Source: Chinchilla lanigera (taxonomy: Eukaryota > Chordata > Mammalia > Rodentia > Chinchillidae). Taken from it: a stretch of DNA of 64,000 nt. Below are positions 34,375-45,715 of this stretch, in pieces. The notes beneath the pieces were generated by a model. The model had not been told where the DNA came from, searched no databases, and worked only from the letters and a program-made list of their open reading frames with translations. Position 1 is the first letter of the stretch, and each line of letters opens with the position of its first letter. The translations under genes and the position numbers were made by a program. The stretch lies in contig NW_004955433.1 in NCBI RefSeq assembly GCF_000276665.1, positions 19,559,981 through 19,623,980 of the forward strand, given 5' to 3'.

Positions 34375-36415
34375 TGAAGAACGTTGAGCCAGATTAATCA
34401 AGATGATTGAATCCCAGGAGAGCAGGAAAGGTCTAGGGCTAACCATGCCCAGGGTGCATTGTTGAAAAGCAGACAGTAACTAAGGAGATCTCTAGACTAG
34501 CAACAAAGTCTTTTTACTATATCAACTCATAAAATTTACCATCTCACCTAAAAAAAGAAAGAAAAAGAAAAAAGAAATGTAAGAAAAGAAGGCACTAAAA
34601 TTCCTTTAAAAATGCCCTAAAACTCCAAAACTGATTCATTTTGTGGCAAACAAAATGAAACATCATGTTACTGACCTGTTTAGCAAGGAACTACATACCA
34701 TGAAAAGGTATCAAAGAGAAATCCTACAGTTAAAAATTTCTATTGAAATATAAGCAGCAGAAATGAACAATGGGGGCATAGACTATCAGAACTAGAAAAG
34801 AGAGATGATGTAGGCGGGAGTAGGCTCAGCTACCAAAAAGGACAAGAGAATGTGGAGAATAAATCACATATCTGTTAGATGAAGCTTGATGAAGTTTAAT
34901 CAAAGATTAATTGGAATAATTGAAAAATCAGAAGACAGCAAAACATGAAACCTCTTTATAGAAATAATACCAGAAAAATTTCCAGCTATGGGGAAAGAAT
35001 TTAACATACACACATAGAACCCCAAATAGTCATGATTAAAAGAGAAATTCTCCATGACACACTAGTGAAAATCCCAGAAGTCCAAAACAAGGATAGAATC
35101 TTAAAACTGATTAGAGAAAAGCATCAAATCACTTAAAGATAGGTTTACTGTGGACTTCTGAGCAAACTTAGCGGCCAGGAGAGCTTCTAGTGAAGCTAAC
35201 AACCTAGACTGATAAGAACTTCCAACCTAGACCAATATATTTTCCAGAGCTATGTTTCAAAATTAATGGAGAAGTAAGGTCTTTGCATGACAAGAATAAA
35301 GTTGAGAAATTCATGATCATGAAACCAGTACTCCAAAAAAATTTCAAGTGTATCCTAGAAAGAAAAAATAAAACCATCCATGCCAAAATGTCTAAGAAAA
35401 TGAACACAGCAGCCAGGTTTAGCAGTGAGGCAAAAGGGATGGGAAGGAGTCAGTAACAGGAAAATGATACAGTGATGGGAAAGATATCCCCTATTTTTGG
35501 GTAGGCAGGATCAGAAGGTCATAATGGACATATATGAAAAATCATGTATAGGGGCTGGGGATTTAACTCAGTGGCACGGTGCCTACCTGGCAATCACAAG
35601 GTCGTGAGTCCAATTCCTGGTACCAGAAAAAAATAAAAATAAAAAAATTAAAATTATGTATAGATTTAATGGAACTCAAACCAAAATATGAACAGGATTC
35701 TTCACAGAACTGGAAAAAAGAAAACTTAAAATTTATGGAGAAGTAAAAGCAAGTCAGAGTAGACAAAATAATCTTGAGCAACAAGAGAAATCATTCCCTG
35801 CTCTTTGACAGACACTACTAATATTGTCAACAAGGTTTTGCTCCCAAAAGTGATACATAGGTTTATATTTCTCAAGGAAAAGAACTATGAAGAACTATGA
35901 ACTTTCACAGGAAAAGAACACCCCTAAAATTAATATAGAATCAGAAGGGACCCAGAATAGCGAAATGATTTTGAGCAATAGGAGCAAAACTGGTGGCATT
36001 ACACTTTCAGCCTTCAAGGTATATTTCAAAGCACACAGTGATGAAAATGTGATAGTGCTGGCACAAAAACAGGCAAGTTGATCAATGGAATAGAATTGAA
36101 GATGGAGAAACATCCCCAGGCACCTTCAGCCATTTGATTTTCAACAAAGGGGCCAAAACAATACCCTGGAAAAAAAGATAGCCTCTTTTGTAAATGGTAC
36201 TGAGAAAACTGGTTCCTCCTCATGAAACAGGAATGTAGACTTAAGTTTTTCACCAGGTAATAAAATCAGATCAAAATAGATCAAACACCTAGATATTAAC
36301 AGGTAAATATTGAATATGCTGGACAGTAAAAGAGGTAAATATCTTGAAGACATAGGCCCTGGAAGAATAAATAATAGCACGAATCCAAAAATAGGATATG
36401 TCATATTTAAAACAG
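34375..36415 (+). mobile_element. L1 LINE with ORF1 region and only the distal part of ORF2
   Basis: Forward L1. ORF1-type sequence lies at about 34850-35350 (a reading of the form REKHQIT and a GEVxxPEVQN-like run can be followed through frame breaks). It passes at 35690-36415 directly into ORF2 C-terminal sequence; the remnant frame 35887-36081 carries NRSKTGGITL, the decayed form of the usual KAGGI motif. The roughly 3 kb encoding the endonuclease and reverse transcriptase are missing, so it is internally deleted. An ID SINE interrupts it at 35551-35650. Confidence 0.75.
35551..35650 (+). mobile_element. ID-type SINE
   Basis: Starts GGGGCTGGGGATTTAACTCA, contains the tRNA-like GGTCGTGAGTCCAATTCCTG, and ends in AGAAAAAAATAAAAATAAA. 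Flanks AAATCATGTATAG (35539-35551) and AAATTATGTATAG (35651-35663) form a 13-bp duplication with one mismatch. It is inserted in L1 sequence. Confidence 0.96.
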
Positions 36416-36499
36416 AGTGAAAGTCATTTATATAGGTCCCTGCCTTTCTTTCAAAAGCAGTCTTGCATGTGTATTCTATGTCTTCTTGCTCATTGCAAT

Positions 36500-36830
36500 C
36501 AGATACGCTTTTTTTCTTCCAGTTATTCCAACAGATCACATCCTCCTTATATCAGAGTCTGTGTCCTCAATGATTCCAAAGCTTGGAATGCTCTTTTCAC
36601 TCCACTCTGTAACACTGGACTTTTTCCTCCCTCTGTTTCTCACATCTATTTTCACCTCTATAGACATTTCTTTAATCTCTACGTATGCCCATGATTTTCA
36701 TATATAGATTCATTTTAACTTACAATTTTAAATTATTTGTTCACATTTATATTTTCTTTTCTACCCACAAGAAAATAAACTTCAACAGGAAGGGCTCATG
36801 TCTTTTGTGTTCATGTTTTATTTCCCAAGA
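36500..36830 (+). mobile_element. L2 LINE 3' region
   Basis: Forward L2 landmarks: AAGCTTGGAATGCTCTTTTC (from the 'cctggaatgctcttcccc' block) and, later, ACCCACAAGAAAATAAACTTC and AGGAAGGGCTCATGTCTTTT (from 'actagaatgtaagctccatgagggcagggac'). Two overlapping frames of 96-98 codons here are decayed ORF2 C-terminal or chance translations. Confidence 0.65.
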
Positions 36831-37754
36831 TTTAAAGTGAGTATTTGTAGCAAACTTGGGAAGCAAGAAGCACTTATGTGGGACAAACGGTAGATAAGAT
36901 ACAAGGCTGATAACATGCAAAATTTAAAGTAGGCATAAATTCCACAATGTAAATGAAAAAAATCAACAACAACACAACAAACCAAGTAACTACATCAATA
37001 TTCAACAGACACGATCTTCCTCTGAATGCATTTTAGGGTTCACATCTGTTTATTAATTCATGAAATTACTAGTCAGTTCAGTTTTGAAAAGTTTTTATTA
37101 TTTTCATTCTTTTTTTTAATAAAATTGGAAATATAAGTTTGTATCATCAGTGCTCAGACACATGTAGATGACAGGAGGTGAAAGAAAGAATGAATGAGCA
37201 TACCTATCTTTCATTCTACTTCAGCCATGGAGTTGCTCTTGCTTTTAAGCAGTCCATTATTTGCTTTGACTTTAGTGGGTAATTCACTTCTTTGATGGAT
37301 AGCCGACTCACATACAACATAAGAGGTAGAATGTGTGGACAACATGAAACACTTTTAAATCTAAAATATTTTACTATTTCATTTGAGCCTTTTATTATTT
37401 TTTTAGTTTTATAAATTCAATTATTCATACAAATTAATTTTATTTAATTCATAACTTGTCTTATATGGAGAGCGTGATTAGCTGAAAGCAAATGACAGTG
37501 TGTTTCCAGGTAGAAAAGGGATAGCACCTTTTTAAAACAGCCCAATTCTTTATCATTGCACAAATCCTGTTACTGATATATCATTTTGCCTGTTTTAAAA
37601 TTTTTAATATTTTGCTAATACATGTGTTCATTACATAATTATTTATTCATCTTCACAAGTTGGTACATGTACATAACACATTTTACTTTTTCTTCCCCTG
37701 CATCTCCCCTCCCACCACCGTCCCTCTATATCATTTTATGACTACATATCATAA
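36831..37754. other. Mostly unannotated; possible L1 3' UTR at 37610-37740
   Basis: The 3' part (ACAAGTTGGTACATGTACAT, TTCCCCTGCATCTCCCCTCC) resembles reversed L1 3' UTR with its C-rich/G-rich tract. The rest is AT-rich with no assignment. Confidence 0.4.
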
Positions 37755-38283
37755 TGCCTGGTGATTCCAGGCTCTTTCTAACCTGTCCAAACAAGTGGCT
37801 GAAACACCCAAGGTACACAACTTTTAATTAAAGTAAAGAAAGTAAAGAATGAAGAAGAGAATGAAACAGGAAAAGAATGAAGAAAAGAGAAGAGCAAGAA
37901 GAGATATATATCCTGCAAACAGGATGGCCCTCTGCAAAAACAGGAAGATTAGCAAAACAGCAAGATTGAAGTGGTGACAAAGTTATTGGCTGCTGTGTTC
38001 TATACTCTTTCAGATCTGGTCTATGGGAAGTTGTTGTCTGGCTATGATGGACAGGGAAAATTCTGTTGATCAGCTTCTGCTCCCTCTCAGGTTACTTCCT
38101 GCTTTCCAGCCAGCCTACCATACTCTAATCACCTGCCTCAATTTCTAACTCAGTCTGGCTCTGGATTTGGGGAGGTGAGACACTATGGCTAATAAGATGT
38201 TACTAGACATGACATAGGCAGAAACTGGAAATAACTTTCATTTGGGCTCATGTTCTCATTTCCATTAAACTACCACAACCACA
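37755..38283 (-). mobile_element. Retroviral-type LTR, family unknown
   Basis: On the minus strand the block starts TGTGGTTGTGGTAGTTTAAT and ends CACCAGGCA. A TATA-like GGATATATATCTCTT is followed by a pyrimidine-rich stretch and a terminal part (GGGTGTTTCAGCCACTTG) resembling U5. The layout TATA, R, U5 with TG..CA ends supports a solo ERV LTR of about 530 bp. No target duplication was visible and the family is not recognised. Confidence 0.5.
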
Positions 38284-39121
38284 AAGAAGAAATCCTACAG
38301 TCACTGTACTGGTCTGAATAAAAAAATGAAAGAGTCATAAAACCTGGCAACTGGCCAGCCCACAAATGCACCTACAAGCAATTTGACCTCAAGAAACTTG
38401 AGTGAGAATAACAAAGGGTAGATAGCTCTAAGGATTCTAACTGAACCTCAAAGATGCATAAAAAAAAAATGCTTACTGCTATTTGCCCTTGAAAATGTGA
38501 ATATACTTGCTATATAGCAGTAACATCGATATACTAGCAAACATCCATTTCAAGAAGAAATTGTATACTATCTTTTAACATAATGCAAAATTATTCTATT
38601 CAGTTGTGAGCATTCACTCTTTACCTTTGTGGCATTATTCTGTGAAATAAAAATTTTGTTCTGCTGGTTTAAAATCTTGAAATAGATTGAAGATAAATTT
38701 CTTAAGTCATACTTTTAAAAGCAACTATATTTGAAACCAATTAGGAACAAATTATCCTACCCATCTAATTTCTTAAATAATTTAAGACAGTGAGGAAGTT
38801 GTTAAATATGTTTAAAATATAAAGAAAGAAAGGAAATGAATAAAAGTGATAATTTGAGAAGGCAGTACTGTTGAATTTAAAAATTTCCTCACTGAAAAGC
38901 ATTTTTCTTTGCTAACATATGGTTTTGGTTTTATTATATATTTAAGCATGTAAAGTAGCTCACATGAGATAAAAGAAATATAGGCAGATAGATGATAGAT
39001 AGATAGGTGATAGATAGATAACTGTCCTCTGCTCTGAAACATATTTGACCTATCTTTCCAATAACAGAGAAGATGAGCTTCAATTGATTTGTTTGTATCT
39101 ATATGTATATATATTTATCTC
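38284..39121. other. Unannotated DNA with (GATA)n
   Basis: A GATA-type microsatellite (GATAGATGATAGATAGATAGG) lies at 38986-39020. No gene or interspersed repeat is recognised elsewhere. Confidence 0.6.
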
Positions 39122-39245
39122 CAACACTGGTCTGTAAATTCCTTTAGGGCAAAGACTGCATCTCTTTCATTTTAATATTTCCCAAAGAATGACACCTAAC
39201 TATCAAGCAAAGCTCAATTACTGCTTTGCAAACTGAACTAAATTA
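39122..39245 (+). mobile_element. L2 LINE 3' tail fragment
   Basis: CTGTAAATTCCTTTAGGGCA, AAGACTGCATCTCTTTCATT and CCCAAAGAATGACACCTAAC follow the L2 tail order (stop-codon-distal 'tgtaagctccttgagggcagggac..' through 'gtgcctggcaca'). Short and old. Confidence 0.6.
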
Positions 39246-39300
39246 AACTGAAGGTCTACCAAAACACAAAGCTGTATGTAGAAGTGTATAAAATTTTCTT

Positions 39301-39396
39301 TCTTTTTTCGGGGGTTTTTTTCCGGTACCTGGAATCGAACTCACAACCTTACGCTTGCCAGGCAGGCGCTGTGCTGCTGAGCTAAATCCCCAGCCC
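39301..39396 (-). mobile_element. ID-type SINE
   Basis: TTTTTTTCCGGTACCTGGAA, CTCACAACCTTACGCTTGCC and GAGCTAAATCCCCAGCCC are the reversed ID body. Flanks ATAAAATTTTC and ACAAAGTTTTC give an 11-bp duplication with two mismatches. Confidence 0.94.
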
Positions 39397-39765
39397 ACAA
39401 AGTTTTCACTTAAGAGAATATAATTACTGGAAGAACTTCTGCTTTTGAAATGTGATTATTTTTCATGTCTACTCAAAGAACATGAAGGAGCATGACAAAA
39501 TATTTCCAGTATCTGATAATATTTTTGGAGAATAAACAAATTAAACATACATTTATCTTCAAATATTTACTGATATTTTACCAAATCTGCTGATACTAAA
39601 TTATCACAATTTTATGATGAAATTCAAGAATGAAATCAATAATAATGTTAATAAGTAAACATAGATAAATTCTGTTATTAAAATCTGCCCTACTAATTCA
39701 GCAGATGAGTAAAGGTTTGGCAGATAAAACAATGGGTAAAAGAAGGAATCAACAAATATCTATTA

Positions 39766-39910
39766 TCTTTTGTTTCAGTTTGGTTTGATTTGGGGTATTT
39801 CTAAGACATGGTCTTGCTGTCTAGTCCAGGTTGGTCTTGAACCTGTGGTAACCCTCCTGCTTCGGCCTCCCAAGTGTTAGGATTACTGGTGTGCGCCACC
39901 ACACTTGGTT
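39766..39910 (-). mobile_element. B1-type SINE
   Basis: The reversed B1 reads AAGACATGGTCTTGCTGTCT, GTCCAGGTTGGTCTTGAACC, CTTCGGCCTCCCAAGTGTTA and GTGCGCCACCACACTTGG. CAACAAATATCTATT (39750-39764) and CAACTAATACCTATT (39911-39925) form a 15-bp duplication with two mismatches. Confidence 0.94.
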
Positions 39911-39925
39911 CAACTAATACCTATT

Positions 39926-40436
39926 TATAGGAGTAAATGTGAGACCACATTCAATTTTAATAATATATATATACATAAAACATGAATAAATTATGTATTA
40001 GACAAATTATCTAGCTTCACTAAACTTAGAGCCAAAAAATCTTTCATTTTCATGGCCATAATTCCAGTGCATTAATTAACATCTATTTATAATTTCTTAT
40101 TATTTTATCAATAGTTATTTCCTTTTGACTATTTTATCTTCATGGGTCTAAATGATATATCTGTTTTACATCCACAGTGAGCCAAGATATAGGGAGATAA
40201 TAATACCCATGGTAACTGCCCTTTTATAAGTTATAAACAAGTAACGAGACCTAGTATGGGGTAATATAGTACTGCAATACTTCTGAAAGTTTTCAGATGA
40301 CATTTCTTAGCACTCTCATTATTTTTAAGCTGAAATTTGGAGAATTGTTTCCATAAACTGAACACCAGCATTATAGACAGTTAAATTAAATACAAATTAA
40401 TACAGAGTCAGATAGGGATTGGGCCCTGAAAGAGGC
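39926..40436. other. Unannotated AT-rich DNA
   Basis: About 500 bp with a short (TA)n at 39962-39973 and no other recognisable feature. Confidence 0.5.
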
Positions 40437-40957
40437 TAGCACAAAAAAATAAAGACATCAGAATTGAACCCGGAGATAAATTGGAAGAGAACCAGCCCTC
40501 AGGATGGAAGAATAATACCCAGGCTTGCAAGTCTCTCTAGAGATAAACACAGAAGTGTAATTTAGGATTGTACTGTAGTTAGTACCACCTAGACTAGTGG
40601 GCTCAGATAGGCATCAGGCGCATCACCCCAGCATTTGGACCCCTGCTCCTCTCCCTTTCCAAAAACGCCTTTGCTCTTCCCACATACCTTTGCGTACTGG
40701 GTCAATATCAGGTAAGTGGCTCCACTTGTGACCCCATAGGTTGATTGTAGTGTCACCTGTGTGGCACCACATTGTGATCTTGATGCACAAATCATTCTTG
40801 ACAATGGACTTCGGTGGCCACCCACTCTGGACCCCTCTTGGAAATCCAGAAGCTATTCTACTTCTCTTCAATTCCAATAAATCTCTCCTAACTTCCTCCT
40901 TTGGTTTGCAACTTCATCTCTTGATGTTTTGAGACCACAGAGTCTGCATACCTCACA
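40437..40957 (+). mobile_element. ERV1-like (gammaretroviral) solo LTR
   Basis: It begins TGAAAGAGGCTAGCACAAAA, a typical gammaretroviral-type LTR start, and ends GCATACCTCACA (TG..CA). A polyadenylation signal AATAAA lies at 40876-40881, followed by a T/C-rich R-U5 region (CTCCTAACTTCCTCCTTTGG). About 521 bp. No internal gag, pol or env follows, so it is solo. A precise target duplication was not found. Two overlapping frames of 78-84 codons on the minus strand are incidental. Confidence 0.65.
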
Positions 40958-40984
40958 TCTAATGGGGTGGGAGTTATATTTTTC

Positions 40985-41316
40985 CTATATCACTAGTGTC
41001 TCCTCCAAATTCCCATGTTGAAATCCTGCCCACCAATATGACAGTATCAGGATGTGGGACCTTTGGGATGTGAATAGATGATAAGGGCAGAGTGCCCATG
41101 AGTGAGATTTTTGTCCTTTCATATGAGACCTAGAGAGCTCCTTTGGTTTCATGTTAGATCACAGAGAAAACAGCACTCCAGGGACCAGGAGCTAGGTCCT
41201 TCTCCTTAAAAGACAAACAATCTCTGGATTTTAGAGTTTCAACTTCTAGAACTGTGAGACAAATTTCTAGTCTTTATAAACCTATGAAATCCTGTTACAG
41301 CAGCCTGAGAGGACAA
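40985..41316 (+). mobile_element. MLT1/MST-like MaLR LTR
   Basis: Forward blocks are CTCCAAATTCCCATGTTGAA, AATCCTGCCCACCAATATGA, GGGACCTTTGGGATGTGAAT, CATGAGTGAGATTTTTGTCC, TTCTAGAACTGTGAGACAAA and the 3' end GAAATCCTGTTACAGCAGCC. These match the MLT1/MST consensus order closely. The first bases of the LTR are missing. Confidence 0.85.
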
Positions 41317-41644
41317 GAGAAAATAGGAAGGATTGAGTATACAAAATGTGGAATTAAGAGGATTCTTGAACAAAACAAAAAGAAACCAGTACTGCTGATC
41401 AACTGCCTTCAAGCAAAGGTTGCATAGTAGAATGAGTAGAGTCAATAGAGGCAGGGAATGACATCGTAAAAAATGAACAGTGAATAATTGCCGAGCACAG
41501 TGATAAGCATTTTAAATACAGTATCTTATTGATTAAGTTTGTTATTCATGAAAAATTGCTGTATTATTTCCTCTTATTTTTTCCTGGAAGAAGTGTAATG
41601 TTTTGAAGAACTTACTTAAAACAGTTATAGAAGTTAAAAGGTTT

Positions 41645-42036
41645 CCATAGTGGTGGTACCAGTCTACACTCCCACCAAGAGTGGAGAAGGGTTCCATTTT
41701 CCTGTGAACAACTAATTTGAAGCCAACAATATACAATATAATAACCATTGTTTTAATCCTTACTATCTTGATTAGTAAAACTTTGTATCATTTCTAATTT
41801 TTTAAAATTATTTTTTATTCTTTTTAATTGTTTGATCCATCTTGCATTCTTACATCCAGTAAGCTGAGAAACTTTGTTGAAGATAACGATATGTAATATA
41901 ACAACCATTGTTAGCTTCCTATCACATTGTTTTGAGATTCTGTATTTTTAAAATTATTTTTGTGTTATTTTGTTTTTGTGTTGAGTGTTGTTATTTTGCT
42001 CTTTTTTCTCTTTAAAATAAAAAAAAACAAAGAAAA
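41645..42036 (+). mobile_element. 5'-truncated L1 with twin-priming inversion and perfect target duplication
   Basis: The insertion is bounded by AAGTTAAAAGGTTT at 41631-41644 and 42037-42050, a perfect 14-bp duplication. The first about 58 bp (41645-41702, containing GTCTACACTCCCACCAAGAG) are L1 in the reverse orientation. From 41703 (GAACAACTAATTTGAAGCCA) the sequence is forward L1 3' UTR, homologous to 61752-62066, ending in an A-rich tail (AAAATAAAAAAAAACAAAG). Reverse 5' segment followed by forward 3' segment inside one duplication is the hallmark of twin priming during L1 reverse transcription. Confidence 0.9.
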
Positions 42037-42050
42037 AAGTTAAAAGGTTT

Positions 42051-42639
42051 AAATTCAAGATATTTGATTTGAAAGACTGCTTTCAAAACACACTTTGGTA
42101 TACAGTGATACTTTGCAAAATAAATACAATATTTTAAAGGTTTCTTTGCACTAGGTATCTAAGTGGACATTTAAAATTTCCATCAAACATAGGTGGTAGA
42201 TTAAAGAATAATTATTAAGAAAGGCAATAGGGATAAATAACTGGCTCATCTTCACAGAGAAATGGTGAATTTTCAATGCATGTGTCTCAATTTCTAAACA
42301 TGTGTTCTTTTAAATTTATTTTATTTTATGAAAAATAGAACAAAATTTCAAAATATAAGAGAGTAACAACAGTTACTGCATGGTATATTGTTTCTTCAAA
42401 GTAATTCCTCAGAGGATGAGATATAAATCAAAAAGCCTCTGACAACGGAGAAACACACAGATAACAACTCTTTCAACAAACTAGTAAACTAGTTGTAAAA
42501 ATAAAGCAGGTAGCATATATATTTAAATATCTTTAAAACAATGGAATTTGTAATTTGAAGAAGTACTTGAACTTCTTCCTACTTTGTTCTTTGTGTTTCT
42601 CACATAAAAGAAAGCATGTGATATTTGAGCTTGTATGTG
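42051..42639. other. Unannotated AT-rich DNA
   Basis: No gene or repeat recognised. Confidence 0.5.
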
Positions 42640-44235
42640 ACTTATTTAATTTAAGATTATATTCTTAATTTTCATCTCTTTACCTATGAATACCTCAAAA
42701 TAATCTTTCTTTGTGAAAGCATAGGGGTCTACTGTGTGAATATATCACATGTTCTTTATCTGTTCTATTGATGGACATATATGCTTTTCTAAAATCCAGC
42801 CTTTATAAATTGTGTTTCTATAAACATGAGCATGCATATATTTCATAGATATGATGATTTTAACTTTTTAATAAGTTACCTAGTAGGAGGATAGCTGGGT
42901 CAAATGGAATTTCTATTTTCAATTTTTTGAGGAATCTCCACACTGATTTCCATAGTAGATGCAGTAGTTTATTTTTCCATCAACAATATAGTAGGATTCT
43001 TTTTTCCCTACATCTTCACCAGCATTTGTTATTATTATATTTTTTGATGCTAGGAATTCTTTCCAGCCTAAGGTAGTATCATGGTGTGTTTTTAATGTGC
43101 ATTTCTCTGAAGATCAGAAATGATGAGTATTTTTCCATGTATTTATTGGCTATTTGTACTTCTTCTGAGAAGTATTTGCTTATTTCAACTGCCCTTTTTC
43201 TGATTGGGTCTTTTATTTTGTGTGGTCTAATTTTTTTTCAGTTATTTATATATTCTTGACATTTGTCTTCTGTCTGAGGAATAGCTGGCAATGTTTTGCC
43301 CATTCTGTTGGGTGTTTCCTTTGCTGTGAAGGGGCTTTCTAATTTGATATGATTCAATTTGTTGAATCTTGGTATTATTTCTTGTGCCAGTGTTCAGAAA
43401 GTCCTTGGGTCTGAATTTGTCTTCAAGAATTGTGCCTAATTTATCTTCCAATAAATTAAGTATTTCTGTTTTAACATCTAGATCTTCCATCCATTTAGAT
43501 TTTAGCTTAGCACATGATGAGATATATGTGTCTAGATTCATTCTTCTGCATGTAGATTTCCAGTTTTCCCAGCACCATTTATTAAAGAGACTATCTTTCT
43601 TCCAGTATAAATTTTTGGCTCCTTTGTCAAAGATCAAACAGTTGTATGTGTCCGGGGTTGCCTCTGCTTCTTCTGTTCTGCACCATAGATACACATACCT
43701 GCTTTTGTGACAGCAGCATGCTGTTTTAATCACTGTGGATTTATAATAGAACTTCAAATGTGGGATTGTGATGCCACCTGCTTTGCTTTGGTTTCTACCT
43801 GGGATTGCTTTTGTCATTCTGAGTCTCTTCTGATTCCATATAAATTTTAGGATCATTTTCTTTACCTCTGTGTGAGATGACCTTGCTATTTTGATGCAGA
43901 TTGTGTTAAACCTATGTATTAGTTTTGGAAATATGGTCATTTTAATTAAGTGAGTTCTTCCTGACCAGGAGCAAGGGACGTGTTTCCATTTTCTGATGTC
44001 CTCCTGCTTTCCTTTTCAGTATGATGTAATTTTCATTGTAAAGATCATTCACTTTCCTAGTTTAATACCTGTCTTTAAAGTTTTTGATGGTATTGTGAAT
44101 AGAATTGCTTTCCAAACCTCTTTTTCAGTTAGTTAATTATTACTGTACGTGAATGCTACGGACATTTGTGTGCTTACCTTGTATTCTGTCATAGTGCTGA
44201 ATGGGATGATCAATTCTAGGAAAAATGGTGGTTAG
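42640..44235 (-). mobile_element. L1 LINE 3' portion
   Basis: Reversed L1 with many landmarks: AGCTGGGTCAAATGGAATTT, CTCCACACTGATTTCCATAG, CTTCTGTCTGAGGAATAGCT, CAGTTTTCCCAGCACCATTT, TTTGGCTCCTTTGTCAAAGA, GTGATGCCACCTGCTTTGCT. It covers the distal reverse-transcriptase/C-terminal half of ORF2 and part of the 3' UTR. Least decayed L1 in the window. It looks 5'-truncated near 44235. Confidence 0.92.
43242..43940 (-). pseudogene. L1 ORF2 C-terminal remnant, 232 codons open
   Basis: The longest open frame of the window. The product is the C-terminal part of the L1 ORF2 protein, which in intact elements is an endonuclease and reverse transcriptase with a Cys-rich C-terminus. Visible family motifs are KFIWNQKR (residues 32-39), KAGGITIPHLKFYYKSTVIKT (from about residue 53, here KAGGIT, FYYKSTV), NCLIFDKGAKN (about 99), SLFNKWCWENWKS (about 118) and YSSDRR..SRIYK at the end. 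Catalytic endonuclease and FADD reverse-transcriptase residues lie upstream and are absent, and the distal Cys cluster lies beyond the stop. It cannot support retrotransposition. The starting Met is arbitrary. Confidence 0.93.
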
Positions 44236-45464
44236 ATGCCACGGAACAGGTGGTAATGCCTTAATCATATAACTGTTCTCAGGCCCCAGGGCCTCTTCCA
44301 TCCTTGTCAAAGAAAGCGCTAAACATTTTTTTCCTTTTGTACAACACTATGAGTTTGGTTTTTATAAACTTCCCTATAATATTCTGATCTGTCTTACTAA
44401 TAAGGCCACAGTGAAGTTCAAGGTTTCCCAAAATTGCAACTCTATACAAAATACCAACACAAGATACAGAAATGAGCTGGGTGATTGCATGCAATAATCA
44501 ACCAAACTTGAGGTTGTAAGGAAGAGAACTATATGAAGTCTAATATGCTATGCAAATGTAATACAGTTTATTAAATGCTAATAACAGTGGAATTGGTTAT
44601 AAGCAGGCCAGGAAACTAGAGGATATTTGGAGAGAGAAAGAAGAAATTTTCTACTCTGAAGAACAGTGGTAGAAGATGACTCCAAGTCCTTTGAAATAGC
44701 AGCTTCAGTGGAAGAACCATAAATGTTTGAGGTAATTTCATCTTGACCTAAGCAAAGCTGAATCATGTGTATCTGTTCATCTCCATCTATAATAGAATCT
44801 TTTCTTAGTACATCTACAGCTATGTGGGAAAAAATTCAGACCATGTCAGTGTAGTCTGGGATGTCATGTAGCTGATGGCTTTCTATGCTGTTTTCCTCTC
44901 TGTGAAATGGCACTGACTCATCCAGGTTCACCTAACTACAGGGACTTTTAAGTTTTCAGAGAGCAAAATGATTCAAATGCTGACATAACTCAGAATTAAC
45001 AAAGGATTCTCTGCCCAGGAAAATTTTATAACTGTTGCAAATCAGTCGTTTTGTGCATTGGATTCTATCAGAAATCTATCAGAAATACCTGAACTGCTTT
45101 TGTACAATAGAAATTCCTGAAATTCTATTTCAACATTCTTATTAGAAACGATTCCAATGTGGACAGTTTATGGTCCTACCTTGAAAAACATTGATTTTAT
45201 TAAGTTTCAGTCTTAATAAGACACACAGAACTCTTGGCCGTATTGCTTTTGTTTATCTTTCAGCATAATCAGCCACCACGATGATTCTTGAAACAATGAC
45301 TTTTGTTAGACGAAACTTCCCAAATCTTACTTTTCCCTGTCTCAAACCTCTTTTGGACTGCTGAAATTAGCTAAATTAACCAGGATTTCAAATCAATCAT
45401 TAATATTATAACTTGTTAGTTTGCTAGTTGATTTGATTAACACCAAACTCTGAACAAAAGAGTA
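44236..45464. other. Unannotated DNA
   Basis: No recognisable repeat or gene. Minus-strand frames at 44279-44494 (71 codons) and 44578-44766 (62 codons) have unremarkable composition and no known motif. Confidence 0.5.
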
Positions 45465-45715
45465 CTTAGTATTAATAAATGCCAATTATGTGCCAGATTC
45501 ATCTTTATGAATTCACATACATGCCTGCTCATTAAATATTTATAACACTAGGAAATACATTACTTTCCCTGTTTCATAGATGAAAAATTTGTATTTATAA
45601 AGATAAGTGATTTTCCTATGTTAAATAATTTGAAAGAGTGAAATAAGGAATTCAGTTCAGGTCAGTTGGATTCCAAAGTTCATTTTCGTTCTATTAAGCC
45701 AGATTGCTTTGGTTA
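45465..45715 (-). mobile_element. MIR SINE
   Basis: Reversed MIR pattern: AATAAATGCCAATTATGTGCC, CATACATGCCTGCTCATTAA, TTATAACACTAGGAAATACA, CCCTGTTTCATAGATGAAAA, AGATAAGTGATTTTCCTATG. The order (tail, core, 5' end) matches MIRb. Ancient. Confidence 0.65.

Noticed and set aside
33520..36415. A single twin-primed L1 (reverse piece followed by forward piece)
   Set aside because: The reversed piece is the L1 3' end and the forward piece is ORF1 plus distal ORF2. Twin priming needs the reversed piece to be the more 5' part, so these are treated as separate insertions.
36141..36539. 132-codon minus-strand frame
   Set aside because: It is antisense to L1 ORF2 remnant sequence on the plus strand; no protein signature of its own.
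43369..43710. 113-codon plus-strand frame
   Set aside because: It is the antisense shadow of the L1 ORF2 remnant at 43242-43940.
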